From: Blastobasis lacticolella
Taxonomy: Eukaryota > Arthropoda > Insecta > Lepidoptera > Blastobasidae
Assembly: GCA_905147135.1 (NCBI GenBank)
Contig: LR990049.1
Coordinates: forward strand, 12,975,428 to 13,039,427
Reading direction: 5' to 3'
DNA length: 64,000 nt
Shown here: positions 13,141 through 26,700 of the stretch, one piece after another
How positions within the stretch are numbered: position 1 is the first letter of the stretch
How the letters are laid out: every line of letters starts with the position of its first letter
Program-made: the position numbers and the translations under genes
The notes under the pieces: model-generated
Told to the model about the DNA's origin: nothing
The model's database searches: none
The model's input: only the letters and a program-made list of their open reading frames with translations

Positions 13141-13860
13141 TATATTTTAGAGGCATGTGATCTGCTCTAGCACACGAGGGCCCGGGGTCCACCATGACCA
13201 TGATCTAGGTTTTGCCAGATAGGATCATGGTTACACATTCAGCCTCCTAAATGGGTTTCATGACGATGTTATTTTTCCCTCATTATTCAGCAGTTATTAT
13301 TCAGTTCAATGTACATTGTCTACCTAATGAGGAGTTTTCCAGTAGGTATTGTCAGTAGGTTTCAAAAAGCGTCCATAGATGGCGCTCCTATAATTCTGTT
13401 TTTTTTTTTAAAATCTGTATGATTTTGGCAGTGATATCATGCAGCCATCTAAGACTAAACCCAAAAATAAAATGTTTATTAATATAAACATAACTTTTAA
13501 AGGTTGAACGAAATGTACAAAGCATATTTTTATGAATATGCACTATGTTCCATTTTATTACAACCTCTAAAATGGTCAAAAACGATTGATGAATACAATA
13601 TTATCCAATACAACATACCCAGTGTTTATATCCCCATTGCTAAGAACCTTATTCAAGCTACCTTAAGCTTATCAATTACCAAAATTGTCGGGCCGCCATC
13701 TAGTGAGTGGTTAAGAATGCTTTAGATACCTATTGGAAAACTCCTCATTTAGAAAAGAGTCATTGCTACATGGTGGCAGTGGGATTCGAGCCCGGTAGGT
13801 TGCCTCTCGCTTACGAGTCGGATACCTTTACCACTAGGCCTCTGACGCTCTCCGATGCTT
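13140..13860 (-). mobile_element. tRNA-derived SINE (family B, minus) split by a DNA transposon or MITE
   Basis: A minus-oriented family B SINE is in two halves. The 3' end half is at about 13145-13325 (GAGGGCCCGGGGTCCACC onward). The tRNA-like head half is at about 13753-13860 (GTGGGATTCGAGCCCGGTAG, B-box like). Between them is a ~425-bp insert with inverted ends: TAATGAGGAGTTTTCCAGTA near 13326 and TGGAAAACTCCTCATTTA ending near 13752. Compared with the intact copy at 25711, the SINE sequence resumes exactly after the insert. Confidence 0.7.
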
Positions 13861-15700
13861 CATGCATTAAACCAATGCTCAATTACGTCAACGATGTAGG
13901 TATAATATAGAAAGCACTTTGTGGTTTGAATACGTTCTACAGCAACTGGTGAAAACGAATTCTGCGTTATTCCCTGATTACACGATTTATAAGTAGGTAG
14001 ATACCGTAATTAATGTCGGAACTTAGAAACATCATTTATAATGCATAGGCTAGAGACAACAGCGCTTTTCTTCATAGGATAAAGTTGCATAGAATGAACA
14101 GAGTTACCTACTATAATTATAGGTATCTACGTCGCATGCATGCAGAGCGCCATGCAATGCTGCGCCAGATGAATCAAGACAGTAGCACGTTCTATCGAAT
14201 CGATATTTGGTTGATTCGAGTATGGGAACGTGGCTCAAAAGTACTTGCATCCAAGCCAAAAATTGACAACAACAAAAAAGTTTGTGTGTGACAAGTAACC
14301 TAGAAAGACTGATTTTTTAGTGTTTTCTACGTAAATATTTATAATCAGAACAATAGAATTAACGAAATAAATTAGTGTGCTGACGCCAAAAATCGTTGCT
14401 GTATTGTAAGTACACTTATGATGTTTATTATCTGCGTAATTATTAACAATTTCCAGGTAGTTGTACTCGGGAACCTAACGGCGAAATCTCTTACTCCGCT
14501 GTTATTTGTGACGTTGATGCGGTTGAATATTTACTGGATACCTACCTACCTGAGTAAATAGGTGCTAACACTTTATTTAAAGTAAAACTGTCGGAAAAGT
14601 GTTTAAGTTTTGGACTATCATTATAAACTCTTTCCACTCGCCTAGTCATTCTATCCAAATTATGTTGGTTGATCTCAAATTAGTTGACATAAAGTAGGCT
14701 GTATTTTGTAAGTACTTAAACATAATTGGTAAAAAAACTGGTTGCAATACCGGTGTAATTGATAATAAATTAGTACCTAGTGGTTTGACTTCTTACTTAC
14801 TCTTAATTACTTAAAATATTTATAATATTGTAAATTGAACTTTGAGGAAATAGATATTATCAAAAAGACAATGCATCTGTTATTGATGTTTTCCAGAATT
14901 TCAATTGAATATTCAGAAATCAATAGGTACTTACACCAAACAGTAACAGTTTGGAGTGCTGACACATAGTGGCATATTTTGCAATTAGCTTGCTAAAACT
15001 TGGGGCGCGTTTAATAAAGCCAGAAAGTGCTTCACACTGGGGTATTGACTTTAGCTGTACAAAGCATAGGTAGCTAACAGATAGTTTGAATCCCTTAGGC
15101 CTATGGAGAGATATTGGCTCTCTGTGTGTTATAGATTGGATGGGATAGATGTAATTTACATATCTAGATGCTTGGCATCCAACTAACGTAAGATGTGGAA
15201 GGAGGTCCCTCCCTAAGTCTTTCCTTTGCACTATAACATAGGGTTCTTCAAAAGGTATGCCTACAGGTACCTCTAAGGCTGGCACCGCATTCCCTTAGGT
15301 TGACTACTAGATGACTAAACATTACATCATCATATTTTGATCTACAGAAGTCATTACATGTCTCAGACGTTAGTCATCTTGTAAGGCACCTTTGATTGGA
15401 TATTTGTGCTATAGTATTGAATATTTTACTTTACGGAAGACTACACAACCATTAAGTATAGTAACTGGTAAACCAAACTGGTCGACCAAAGGGTAGCAAA
15501 ATTTATAGGTATTGTTTTCTTAATAGTCCTATTTTTTTTCTACAAACCTTGATGATTGGCAGCCACTAAAGTTTAAGACATTAGTCATCTTGTCACCCAT
15601 GACTTACAGGATTTTGTGATACCTAATACTGTGGCTGTTAGACCGAACTTACTTAAAAACTGATATTAAATAACTGACACCTGGCAGTGATTCGTTAACA
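13861..15700. other. Intergenic DNA without a recognised gene
   Basis: This stretch is AT-rich. One minus-strand open frame of 121 codons (14920-15285) has no features I recognise and no splice context, so I do not call it a gene. A short segment around TTAGTCATCTTGT occurs at about 15370 and again at about 15580. Confidence 0.45.
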
Positions 15701-16000
15701 CAACTCCCTGGGTGGCAGTGATCACTTTCCATCTGGTGACCCTCTTGCTTTGTTGACTCCCAAGTCCACCCACTATAATATAAAAAAAACCATTTTAAGT
15801 CATTGTCTTTTTTTTTATGACCTATGGTAGGCAAGCGGGCCACCTGGTGGGAAGTGGTCACCACAAGAGTATCGCCAATGCGTTGCCCACTTCTATAACA
15901 CGTTGATCTGGCAGCAAAAAGGCAAATGCCCCTCCACTGCCCAAGCCACGGTTCCACCCCATGGAGCACGGAGACCTTACTCACCAGTAAAACACCAAGC
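15690..16000. repeat. Two family A repeat fragments
   Basis: A short plus-oriented fragment (GGCAGTGATCACTTTCCATC, about 15713-15750) is followed by a longer inverted copy. The longer copy starts with the T-rich tract near 15808 and ends near CACCCCATGGAGCAC at about 15968, with flanking similarity to about 15998. Confidence 0.7.
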
Positions 16001-16499
16001 AAAACTGATGGTGCCCTGCACGGCTAGCACACTTTTGCTATCTGTGAATTCAAGGGCATCTAGGAGGGGTTTCAACTTTTTCTTGATATCTACATCAGTT
16101 AAGCTATTAGGCCAAATTTGGTATCATTTTCGTATAAATTGGGGATGCCAAATTCATTTTATCCTATTGACTTCGTCCGAAGTCAGAACAAACAAATCAC
16201 AAATTAAAATAAAACTAATTTTTAACACTTTGTGTTGTGACTTCATGATGGAACTCTACTATAATGAATTAAAACACCTTTTGTATCTGAAGATGAGTAA
16301 TTCGAAACTGGTTGCAATTGAATAAAATTTGTATAATAAAGTGGAACTAGTGTACAAAAGGTAATTTAATTAATAAAATTAAACCTTTTTAAAATTCCTA
16401 TTTTAAAAGGAAAAATTCCTTCTGATATACATTTACGAGATTTTAAGAAAAACATGGTGCCTTAGAGAGCTCTATTATTTATTCATGAAAAAAAGGCCT

Positions 16500-16770
16500 T
16501 TGACTGTGTTGTCCAAGGCGGTACCCGAGGCCTACACTGACATGAATATAAATATAGAATTGGAATCAGTCCGTGATTGCAATTCTATAGCTAGGGCTGC
16601 TGACGATGGCAGCGAGACTTCGGCTCTACTAGACCGGCACAAGCAGTAGCTGTTTCTGTCCGTGACATCACATATACGCTGCAAGAGTGGCGTGTTCGAT
16701 GGTATGGTCACGTTTTGCACGAAGTTTCGCGCAGACCAGCGGACCTGCAATAACAAGTTTTTTGTGCGTT
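16500..16770 (+). pseudogene. Decayed non-LTR retrotransposon reverse transcriptase fragment
   Basis: Broken plus-strand reading contains a stretch resembling the C-terminal end of LINE reverse transcriptases: VRWYGHVLH near 16693, the counterpart of the common RWYGHVxR motif, preceded by ITYTLQEW. Frames shift and stops intervene. The family is inferred from this short motif only. Confidence 0.4.
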
Positions 16771-17739
16771 TTTTACGATGACACACATCACATCACATGA
16801 AATATTAATAAATCAGCTTCCTAAATCCTAATGGCTTTATACCTTCTAATAATCCGCTCACATATACTGTAGTTTGGTGAACCGAAACTTTACGTAAAGG
16901 ACATGGACTCGGACCTTCTTCCACAAGGTTTTGCCATAATCGTCACCCTTGTCGGGCGGGTTAAAGGTCTCACAAACAGTCTTGACATTATTCCACTTAT
17001 ACGGCACATGCTCTGATCTGAGGGTTAACCACACGGCATAATGGAACATAATCCGAAGGACGAATTGAACCTCTATTTATTAAGAATTTGTCAAATAAAA
17101 CGTTTAAAAAAACCGGATAATTGGAATCTTAGAATTAATTTCGTAATGATCCGAGCTATTTTCAGGATCCTTGCAAAACCGAGTTTGTTTAAGACGATTG
17201 GAAATTTGAACACTGATTGGCTTATCTATTAGTCGACTTATAACATATTTTTTCAGGTTAGTCAGAACATGGCTCCTTCTCCTTCTATGGAATATAAAGA
17301 TAGATAGTGTAAATCGGTCGGTCCTGGACCCACGGATGCCTCGCGGGTTCTCAACCGGGACATAACAATGAAAGTGTAAATAAGTGTGAGAGCAAATTTC
17401 TTTAGATAAAGGTATTTAATGTTATATGTTAAAAACGTCTAAGATAGCTGCACAAACGGCTCTATTAAATAACAGTGTCCGGCAAGTGTACTAAGTCCAG
17501 CACTCGTATGAAACTTCAGTCACTTCATTCATATTTGCACTGCACTTTGCATTGCATTGCTTGTGTCTGATAAACAGTCCATGGTTATCTTTTCTAATGA
17601 AATAACGCGAAACTCTTTTAAACTGTGCTGAAACACTAAGCAAAGCAACAACAACAACAAACAAAGGACGGTGGATTGTCGCCGTTAGCCAATCAGCGCA
17701 ATGATCATATCAGTCAATCAACGCGCATGGCTTACGAAA

Positions 17740-17940
17740 TGTGTGCTCGTTATCCGCAATTATCCTAAAACTAGCCGGTCCGCCGCGACTTTGTTTGCGT
17801 GTTGTCCTACCCTATAATAAATCTTCCTATTGGCATGAAAACCGCATGAAAATCCATTCCGTAGTTTTTTATATTATCGCGAACAGATGGAGAGACACAG
17901 ACGCGTCGGTGTGGGACTTTGTTTTATAATATGTTTAATC
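17740..17940. repeat. Decayed common lepidopteran repeat
   Basis: Contains CGCGACTTTGTTTGCGTG, TTGTCCTACCCTATAATAAA and ATGGAGAGACACAGACGCG followed by TTTGTTTTATAATATG. These words recur near 2190, 20840-20990 and 44240-44400. Element class is not resolved by eye, and a LINE or Helitron tail is possible. Confidence 0.5.
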
Positions 17941-18089
17941 AATCGGATTTTTGCAAAGATCCTGAAAATATCTTGGATGATTGAGAAATTTATTTTTTAG
18001 ATTCCAATAATCTGGAATATTGCAAATGCCTTAAGATTTTCGCGAAGTTCCATTATTTCCAATTGTAATAAGACATATATTAATTGGAC

Positions 18090-18300
18090 ACTAACCAATG
18101 CTCTTACGTTGAGGGAAAACATCGGGATGATACCTGCACAATCAGGCGACTGAATGTGATCCATGATCCAATCTGATCAGGTTCCAGTCGCTCCACTGTA
18201 ATTATCTGATCCAAAAGCCAAATCCTGGATCATGGTCAAGGCGGACCCCGCCCTCGCGCGCAAGAGCACTACCAGGACATTAACGCCAAGATTATTATTT
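18090..18300 (+). repeat. Headless family B SINE fragment
   Basis: Matches the body of the SINE at 27214: AACCAATGCTCTTACG, GAATGTGATCCATGATCCAA, GGATCATGGTCAAGGCGGAC, then GGACATTAACGCCAAGA. The tRNA-like head is missing. Confidence 0.7.
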
Positions 18301-18838
18301 TATTCGTGCACCAAATATTTTGGTGAACAAACATAGGAATCTTTGAAGCACACCCGTCATATTGGTTGCGTGAGCACTGACCGTTCTCTTAACGACTGTT
18401 TGTTGCGCTACAAAAGCTCGCGCAAAATGCTCCCAACCGCACTCTGAATTCGCAAAGCAAACGTTCGCTGGTAAGGATAAACCTGTAAAATTGCAGAAAT
18501 GTATGGGTTTCTGAAAAATCGCTCTAACCATTTCGATGAAAATTGATAGCCGGGTTTTTAGGGCTAGAATGGGGGAATAGATTTATCGTAGTTTTAACTT
18601 CAGATAATGCAGGGACACTGGGCTTGGTATAGTCCGGGCAAAGCTCTGTCGCCCAGGTTACTTCATCTTCAAAGTAATCTCCTAATCCAAAGCACAAATT
18701 CTGAGTTACAACAATAATTGGCACAAATTATTTAGCTTTTAATATGTACTTCATTTGGAAGCCAATAACGTCGAGTTACTGGAGCCGTACGGTTTCGGAT
18801 GTGTAATAAATTAGTAAAGTTGGTCTATTGTTTTAATT

Positions 18839-18896
18839 GCTAAGTTTTCCGTTATAATAAGTACTTATACTTAGTTTTCCGTTATAATAAGTACGT
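18839..18896. repeat. Two-copy tandem repeat
   Basis: The segment TAGTTTTCCGTTATAATAAG plus a few bases occurs twice in a row with a period of about 28 bp. Confidence 0.75.
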
Positions 18897-19111
18897 CTTC
18901 TTTTAACGACATATATATGGCTTTTTATGCCTGTAATAATTTGCCTCTGATCCAACCCTCAAGTTAAATTAATCGTAGTATGTACTCGACTGTACCTCTA
19001 TCTACGCCCGACTAAACATTGGAGATTAAATTAATCATAACCATGACAGCGATATGATGTAGATCAGAATGCAGAAGCAGCTGCCTAGTTTATATCAAAA
19101 TGTGTAGGTAT

Positions 19112-19137
19112 ACGATGTTCGTACTGACGAACATCGT
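19112..19137. repeat. Perfect 11-bp hairpin
   Basis: ACGATGTTCGT and its exact reverse complement are separated by the four bases ACTG. No terminator-type or element context is visible. Confidence 0.7.
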
Positions 19138-19489
19138 GTAACACTGGTTACATTGAACCGGGGTATGCAACAAACAACATACAAATCTAGGATTTCTTTT
19201 ACCTGTGACATTATCCGCACAAAGAAAAAATTTAACAATTTTAGAATTTAGAAAAATTTTAGATATGCTAGGCAAGTAATTTTAAATTCTTTAATTAAAT
19301 TATATTTTTTTATTATTAGATTAGAATATACTATTTTATTTAACATATCGTGCTTTATGGTTTGAAATACTTTATAATTAAATTTATTTATTATGCATTT
19401 CCGAGTATACTAGGTCTACTACAGCTAAACATCTGCAGCAATCTCAGCCGAAACGTAACAGTGTCACCAGTACGCGGTCGTTTCTATAT

Positions 19490-19730
19490 AAAACGAGGCA
19501 ACGCTAAGTTTTTGCGGCTGTGGCGTGTTATAGCGGTGGGGCTAGGGGATAAAGGTTTGGGGTCCCTGGTTCCCGCGGGCTGCGGGTGGCAGGATGCGCC
19601 GGGCTGGGCGGGGAGCCGGGGAGCGCATCCGCCCTGCGCCAGTCCGCCAGTCGCCCGCCGCCGCGCGCCCGGCCGGCCGCGACACGGTGCCCTCGTCAAA
19701 CGCGCTGCATTGTTGTGTTGACACTATAAA
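19490..19730 (+). promoter_or_regulatory. GC-rich island upstream of the long CAP first exon
   Basis: A sharp GC- and CpG-rich block (about 19505-19700) stands out from AT-rich surroundings about 200 bp before the ATG at 19912. It ends in GACACTATAAAATACTT, a TATA-like word at about 19722. I infer a promoter or 5' untranslated region for the long CAP transcript. It could instead be an unrecognised GC-rich repeat. Confidence 0.4.
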
Positions 19731-19911
19731 ATACTTGTTGGAATAATTGAAGAGAAATTTACACTGTGACCTTTCACATTTTATCTATAAAGAAAATTAA
19801 TGAGATACAAATTCTATTCGGTGTTTATTATTGATACTTACCTATATAGTTTATCTTCTAAAGTTGAATTCTAAATAGAATAGGTGTTTAAATTATATAT
19901 ATGCGTTAATT

Positions 19912-20722
19912 ATGTTCAAAAGCTGTTGCGCACGGCCGAGCAAAAAAGTTAGCAAAAGTACATCGAAAACTGAAAAGATGGACTCTCCGTCTGAGTCTGA
20001 TATTAAACGAACAAAAGAAAGGTTGGATGACGAGGCTGGGGGAGCACAGGAAAAATGTGAATCTAAATCACCTAATAACGAAGACGACTTAAATCAGGCC
20101 GTGAAATCTGACAGTGATAGCAAAGAAGAGACATTTGCTGCGGACAATTTAACCGCTGCCAGCGGCTCCGACGATGTCGCTAGTCAACAAGAAGAAAATG
20201 AAGTGCCATTCGATGAAACTTCTGAAACTGGAGAATGCGATACTTTGGAGATGTTGCTGACTAAGCACGATTTAGGAAAAAAGAGGTTTTCTGTTGACTA
20301 TAATAATAAAAGGAGTCGCTTAGATTTCAAACGATTCTCTGTGGATTGTCGGCGCGACTCTGCCACTCTGGAAGAGTTGTCGCGTCTTGAACAGGAGCTG
20401 GCTCGCACGAATTTTGACGTTCGCCCCAAAGAGAGACGTAAATCTACTGGGATATTGAAATCTACGACGAGCAGCAACGATGTGAGTGAGCATCGTTCTA
20501 TGAACAAACAGGAGGTGTTATCGGATGATGACGAGGTGTTTGAGGTGACTCCGTCGTCGGCCAACGATACGGGGCCCAGGGAGCCTCCTGCCACGCCGGT
20601 GGGTCGTGACGAGCTGGCGCTGAGGAGACATCGGTTCTTCTCAGACCTCGTGTGCGCCGCGCGCGCAGCTGTCGAGCACCGAGTGCGGTTCGATCCCCTC
20701 GGGCCAATGGTCTCGGATCAAG
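19912..20722 (+). CDS. capt: CAP alternative first exon, long acidic N-terminal extension (270 codons)
   Basis: It opens [19 protein letters not shown], is rich in Glu, Asp and Ser, and carries an internal repeat: [10 protein letters not shown] near residue 123 and FKRFSVDC near residue 140. The Cys pair near the start followed by Lys could be a lipidation or membrane signal, which is inference. The last full codon before the GT at 20723 leaves one base (G), which the exon at 36840 completes to Gly. Without splicing the frame meets TAG at 20725. Long capulet isoforms exist in Drosophila, which supports the link, but joining over a 16-kb intron is predicted only from phase and position. Confidence 0.75.
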
Positions 20723-23700
20723 GTTAGATCCTACGATGTTTGCATACTAAGATCTGTTGCTACAGTTATTATACAATACAAATTAGTCTGCATTTAACAT
20801 ACGAATCTTTAATTATATACATAATATAGTATAAAACAAAGTCGCTTCCCGCCGTCTGTCCCTCGGACTGTATGTATGTACGCTGAGATATTTTAGACTA
20901 CGTAAATGATTTTAATGCTGTTTTTAACAATAGTTAGGATGATTTAAAAGGAAGCATTAAAAGTAGGGTAGAACAACCCACTAACGAAGTCGCGGCGGGC
21001 CAGCTCGTATTATTATTATGAAGAGCAAAGATTTGTTTTAGTATTTTCAAAAACCACTTAAACGATTTTAAAATTATTTTACCCATAGAAAGCTATATTA
21101 TAAGGGAGTAACACTGGCATAGTTTTTATCGAAATTCAATGTGGTCCAACGGGAACGGGTCCGAAACGAAGTTACAGAATTTTACGCGGACGAAGTCGCG
21201 GACAAAACAGCTAGTCGTTGATAGAATGTTCCCGATTTTCATCAGCAGGCTGTTAATGTTGTATAATGTGGGTGTATCTGAAAAGTTCAGGACTGCGACA
21301 ACCAGTCTAAACAAAACTGAGCCATTTTTTCAAACTTATTTAGACATACAGGTAAAGCAGATAATAATAGAGCTTTTTGAGGCTAAAACCTTTACGTAAT
21401 TTTTAGGAGGATAAAAATCAATGATAGTTGGCAGGTACCCAAGTGTTTCATTGACCCTAGCATTACAGCATTTGTGGGGCCTGGGGAAAAGTGGATCTAG
21501 TCTAGACAGGTTTGAATTATTACGGCTTACTCCGAAAACTTGCGTACGAATATGTATTCGGTATCAAAACGTTGATGTCATCTATTCCGTTTGCTTAGTT
21601 AGGTAATTACACGGGTCAATTAATTCACCCATGACCGTTTGCGAGTAAAGTAGTAAAATAACACTTGAGTGTAGTAACTCTTAATTGAACATTTATGTAT
21701 ACAATAAAACATTAATTGTTTAGTACGGTCTTTAAGTTATTTCAGTGCTAGGTACTTTATCTTAGAACAATCTCTGACGAATTAATCTGAAAAATAACAT
21801 TTTCCAAATCCGTGTTGACCTTTACTCCAATCCCCTTTCATCCATTAACGAGTCCTTTAAGAGCTTAGATTTGTGGTTTTCACTTTCGTTTTGCATAATA
21901 CCTTTGTAATCACGTTTTCCATTTATTAAATATGGTCTTCTTCAGATACGCGCGGTATTTGCTAAATGAAATTCCCGAAGACAACAGAAATGTATTTATG
22001 AAAATAATAGTGATCCAAGAGATTATGAAGCATCATACTAAAAATAACAAAATGATGTTAACAGTTATTTGAATTGCAGTTTACAACTTGCATATGTCCC
22101 TAGACTAGAATATATCGATTCCGTTTTCCAAGAAGGCTTTGTAGTCACATATATTAATTATTCGTAGCCCAGCGTTTTGTGCTGTGTATAGTGTCATTAG
22201 AAAAAAGAATATGACGATTCATTAAGAGTCATTCTACTGTGCTAATTTTATACGGCAACTAGAAAGTCGATACCAATTGTAACGCTGACCTTATTCTCAA
22301 TAAAATAGGTATTTGTATTGTGTGCGTTTCATTTGCTTAAGAGCATGCATGAAAAAGCGTTGAATCTTGAATTCGCACGCGTCGTGGCGCCGTTGATTGG
22401 CCGGAACGGATGCTTGCTCTGTAGCCGCGGCTAACACTAACTGTATTTGTACATTACCAATTAGATTCTTGTTATTCATTTAACTCTGAAGTTTTCTATG
22501 CAATGTTGCTGCTTTGTTTTTGTAGTATTCTCATTTAATCTTCTGTAGTAACAGAATTTATCAAGATAATCGTATCGGTTCTGATACTACAATAAAAACA
22601 TGTCTAATTATATCTACCAAAGTTGCATTTGTTGTTCGTCATTTAGCCCCGTTACAAAGCTATAGATAAACTGTCGGAAGTTCTATAAAACGTATTCGGA
22701 CGTTGCCTATTATAAATCTAACAATATAAGGGAAGTTAAAAATAGTCTTGCCGATAACACATCTGAATATTTTAGCAGTTCTAGACAACGGTTTGGCTCC
22801 ATAAAATAGTTGTAAGTTGTGGATGACATTAACGATCCGGTGATACATTGTGTTTGTGTACGGTTAACGCTAGAGCGTATACCAATACATACATTGCACG
22901 ATCGGGCGTATGTCATCGGCTCCGCCTCGCGTACGTCATGTCATGATGAGTCATTAGCCGCGGATAGCAGCGGCCGGCAGCGCGGCTCGGCAGCGGTGCC
23001 TGAATCACGCCAGTCTGCAACCGGCGCGCCGCGACGCAAGCGCATGTACCTACCTCGCAATCAGTGAACGCGACTACCGATCAGTGCCTCAGCTGTTTAA
23101 TAGTGATCTGTGATAACCCTTGCATTTCCGGATCCCAACACTTTGCTCTAGGTAAGCGTTCGCCATCTTTCCGGCATAGTAATATAAATAGAATCACGGA
23201 AAACTGGACAATACTAGCAGTTGTTTTTTCGTTACTTGATCGTTTTAATATTATATGAATCATAAATAGTTTGCTGATACTGTTTCTGAATACTGAGGCT
23301 GATACTCTGTTGAATGTAGAGAATGGTCACCGGATGCAACTCGTGTCGTTCAACCGTTTACGTGACGATTAGCAGCCGGCATCTGGTTGTTATGTGGATA
23401 TTGGAGCGTTATCTTTATCTACAATTACACCAGTGATCGATTTATTATTATTTTTAGAGCGATATTTGTCCGTGAACGTTGTTTGAAAATAACGAACGCT
23501 GAGTTTCGGTCACATAATGTTTCCTTAGGTTTAATTTTCCTATTATATCGGTCCATATATCCTGTTTGTATAATATGTGTGCCTTCTTAATATGCGTTCG
23601 ATATATGGAAGGGCATCGAAATTACTTCTTTGAAGCGAGTTACATGTAAAAGGTTTTCCTCGTACGACATATTTCTTATTGATATGACACTTTTATTATA

Positions 23701-26700
23701 CAAACCTACACGTCGAAGCTTTCGCGTTCAAATGTGTCTTACGTGTTTAATGCATTTTATTATCATTTGATCTAATGGATAGATACTTGGATCTAAGTGG
23801 TTCACAGGGTTCACATTGCTTTCAAATTGCATTGAGCGCACCATTCAATTAGTTTGATTCGAGCCAATACGCGTACATTGAATCACCGTACGACACACCT
23901 ACCTATTCGTGAATGAGATGCTTCTTGCTCCGTTAGAAACGATGCGTTTGTAACAATCGAAAAGTATTTTCTAGTCAATGACTGGTTGCTTAATCACGAT
24001 TTTAAATAGGTACGTCGTCAGTGGAATCGATTCTATTCGCCATTGTAATTGTAACTGGTTTCCGACGTTGAAAATAATTTATGCATTGTTAGTATGCTAG
24101 ACTGTAGACAATCATTTTTCAGTTGTTGCTAGTTGGATTCAAATTGTTTAAATTCCAATATAATTTGTGTCAATCATAGCTAATGCCAAATACGTTTTAC
24201 TTAATGAGAAAATAGTTAGTTCGTTTATGTATTACTTTCTTCTATTTTCAGTAGTGTAAGGATCGGAAATTTGATCAGGGTCGGTCGTGTTAGAGCTCGT
24301 AAATAATGAGTACCTTGCTAATAAAATAGCGGTGAAAGTCAATTTTCCTTTCCCAAGTATCTTGACCCAACTTCGAGTAAAACAAATATTCAATCGAATG
24401 TAATCGATGGTGGCACTTTAATTATTCTATACTCTCGCTAGATTGATTTCTGTTTGAACGCCTACATGTGGTGATATTCCACACTTGCAAGCCACATTTT
24501 CATGTTTTACGCTGACGCTGACCTGGCTGGCACGCCTCCCAAGCGCTACGTAAATATAGAACTGAAAATATTACTCGAAATAAAAGCATTTTGATGACAA
24601 CACTTCTCGTAACTTCTCATACCGTATCTATGCTGTTTACGGTGTGCAATATTTGGAGACTAGGCCCTATACCGTCGCCCTTGACATTTCTACTGTAATC
24701 TACGTACTGGGTCACCTGGCATATCGTTGAATAATGAAGACTGCGTGTGACGTCATTTCTCTTACGGAGTTGGTCATTAAAATGTATACCAAGCCTGCCA
24801 TTTAGTTGGAGAGTGTTCTGAGAATGTGGAGCGAGCTGAGTGGCACTCGGTCATTTCTTTCCACAAGGCTAGGCTACCTTCGCCGCAACCATATAGTGCC
24901 GTCCGGATGTGACTCATGTTTGATAGATAATAAAACTGCATTACTTAACAGATGTGCATATCTAGTTTGGCTATATTAATATCGGAGTCCATGTATGTAG
25001 GTGGTATGATACTGCGATGGCTATGTTGAAGGCTGCAGTGATAGCTCTTTAATGTACAGATAGGAGCGGTAAAGCAGGTCAAGCGTGTCTACATTGACCG
25101 TGCGAGTGCGCCACATATAAGGCAGGGAGGCTGACCGCCGCACATATGGTGAACTTATTGGCAACATATGGGTTTCACTCATCAAATACAAGTCTCAATT
25201 TATTTTTAAGTTTTCCAACCATCTACAAACAACCATGCCCAATTATCGTTTTTTTGTAACAACTTAAACTTTCTCTTTAATACAGTCTTTAACATAGCTG
25301 CAACTTTTTGTCAAAAGCCTGACATTTATGTTAATTGCTTTTGCCTTCACCGGCCACCTTGAAAAACTTTCATCTTATGAGGAAGATTATTAAAACTTTA
25401 TATTATGTTTGTGAACTGGCTTTACGAAGCCATTTAGCTTATCAAAGACCGATTAGAAAGTCTTGTTTATAGAACAAATTTCTTGAATTTATAAATATTA
25501 TTGCTTTAATTATTGACATAGTCTAACCGGCTGAAAGGCGCTACCGACACGCATTGTGGTTTTTGAGCAATCCACGTCTCGGATGTCTATGAGCCGTACC
25601 ATTTTCTCTGCGTGGAAACGTCTCAGACATTCTCATTCAGAATTAAAACCGGTGTTCTATATTTCTAAGAGTTTGAAAAAGTTAATTCACATAATCTTGG
25701 CTGTAATCTCGCGCACGAGGGTCTGAGGTCCGCCTTAACCATGACCCAGGATTTGGCAGATCAGGTAATTACGGTTGAGCGACAGCCATCTGACCCTGCT
25801 GATCTACGACCCTGCTACCAGGGGAATCTGACCAGATTGGATCATTACACATTGAATCGCCTGAATGTGCAGGTTTCATCACGATGTTTCCCTGGGCTTT
25901 CCCTCACCGTAAGAGTATCGGTTAGTATTCAACTAATGTACATAACTCAGAAAAGAGTCATTTGTACATGGCTGCAGCGGGATTCGAACCCAGTACCTCG
26001 CGCTTACGAGTCGGATACACGTTTGAAATTACATGCAACGTACGCTTATGAAATGAAAATTATAGTATTTCATTCCTAGTTGCACTGAATACGGACATCA
26101 AAAGTTGCCCTCGTTTCATTCATGACTTGGTCCTATTAACATTTCATATTGTCGTCACTATGTTTCCCCAGGCTCCTACTTTGTATGCTATATCGGAGAC
26201 CATGATTTAGTGAGTGTGTTTACGCCCGAAATGCCGTTAATAATTTTAGAACGACCTTGGCCTTGGCAGCTTAACACACGAGCTCACACTTTTATCTATC
26301 CCTGGATATCTGTTGGGATTAAAACAAAAATCTTGAACGTCTAATATCGACGAAATTGTTTGATCTTTAAAGAATACCGTCACACAATTGTCTTGTTGTA
26401 AATGGAAATAAGCCATAATAGACGTTAAAGAGGCTGTCATAAAGCTCAATTTTAATTAATTTACTGTTGACGAGGGGTGATGGCCGTATATTTAATTACT
26501 TCTTGGCAAATGTAGTGTATTAATAGCTACATTCTGTTTCGTACGAAGATTAAGGAACAGGTGTTATGGCATTTACTGTAGGTATCTGTGTGAGGTAATA
26601 TTTACATATAATGTGGATTAGCCAATAGTATTGTCCGAGTGGGGAACGGCAGACTAGAATATAGCACTAACCATTATCCCAACCATTATTAACCTATTAT

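Noticed and set aside
14920..15285. Minus-strand open frame of 121 codons between Naprt and CAP
   Set aside because: No recognisable motif, no flanking exon and ordinary AT-rich composition. It could be a lost element fragment, but nothing supports a gene.
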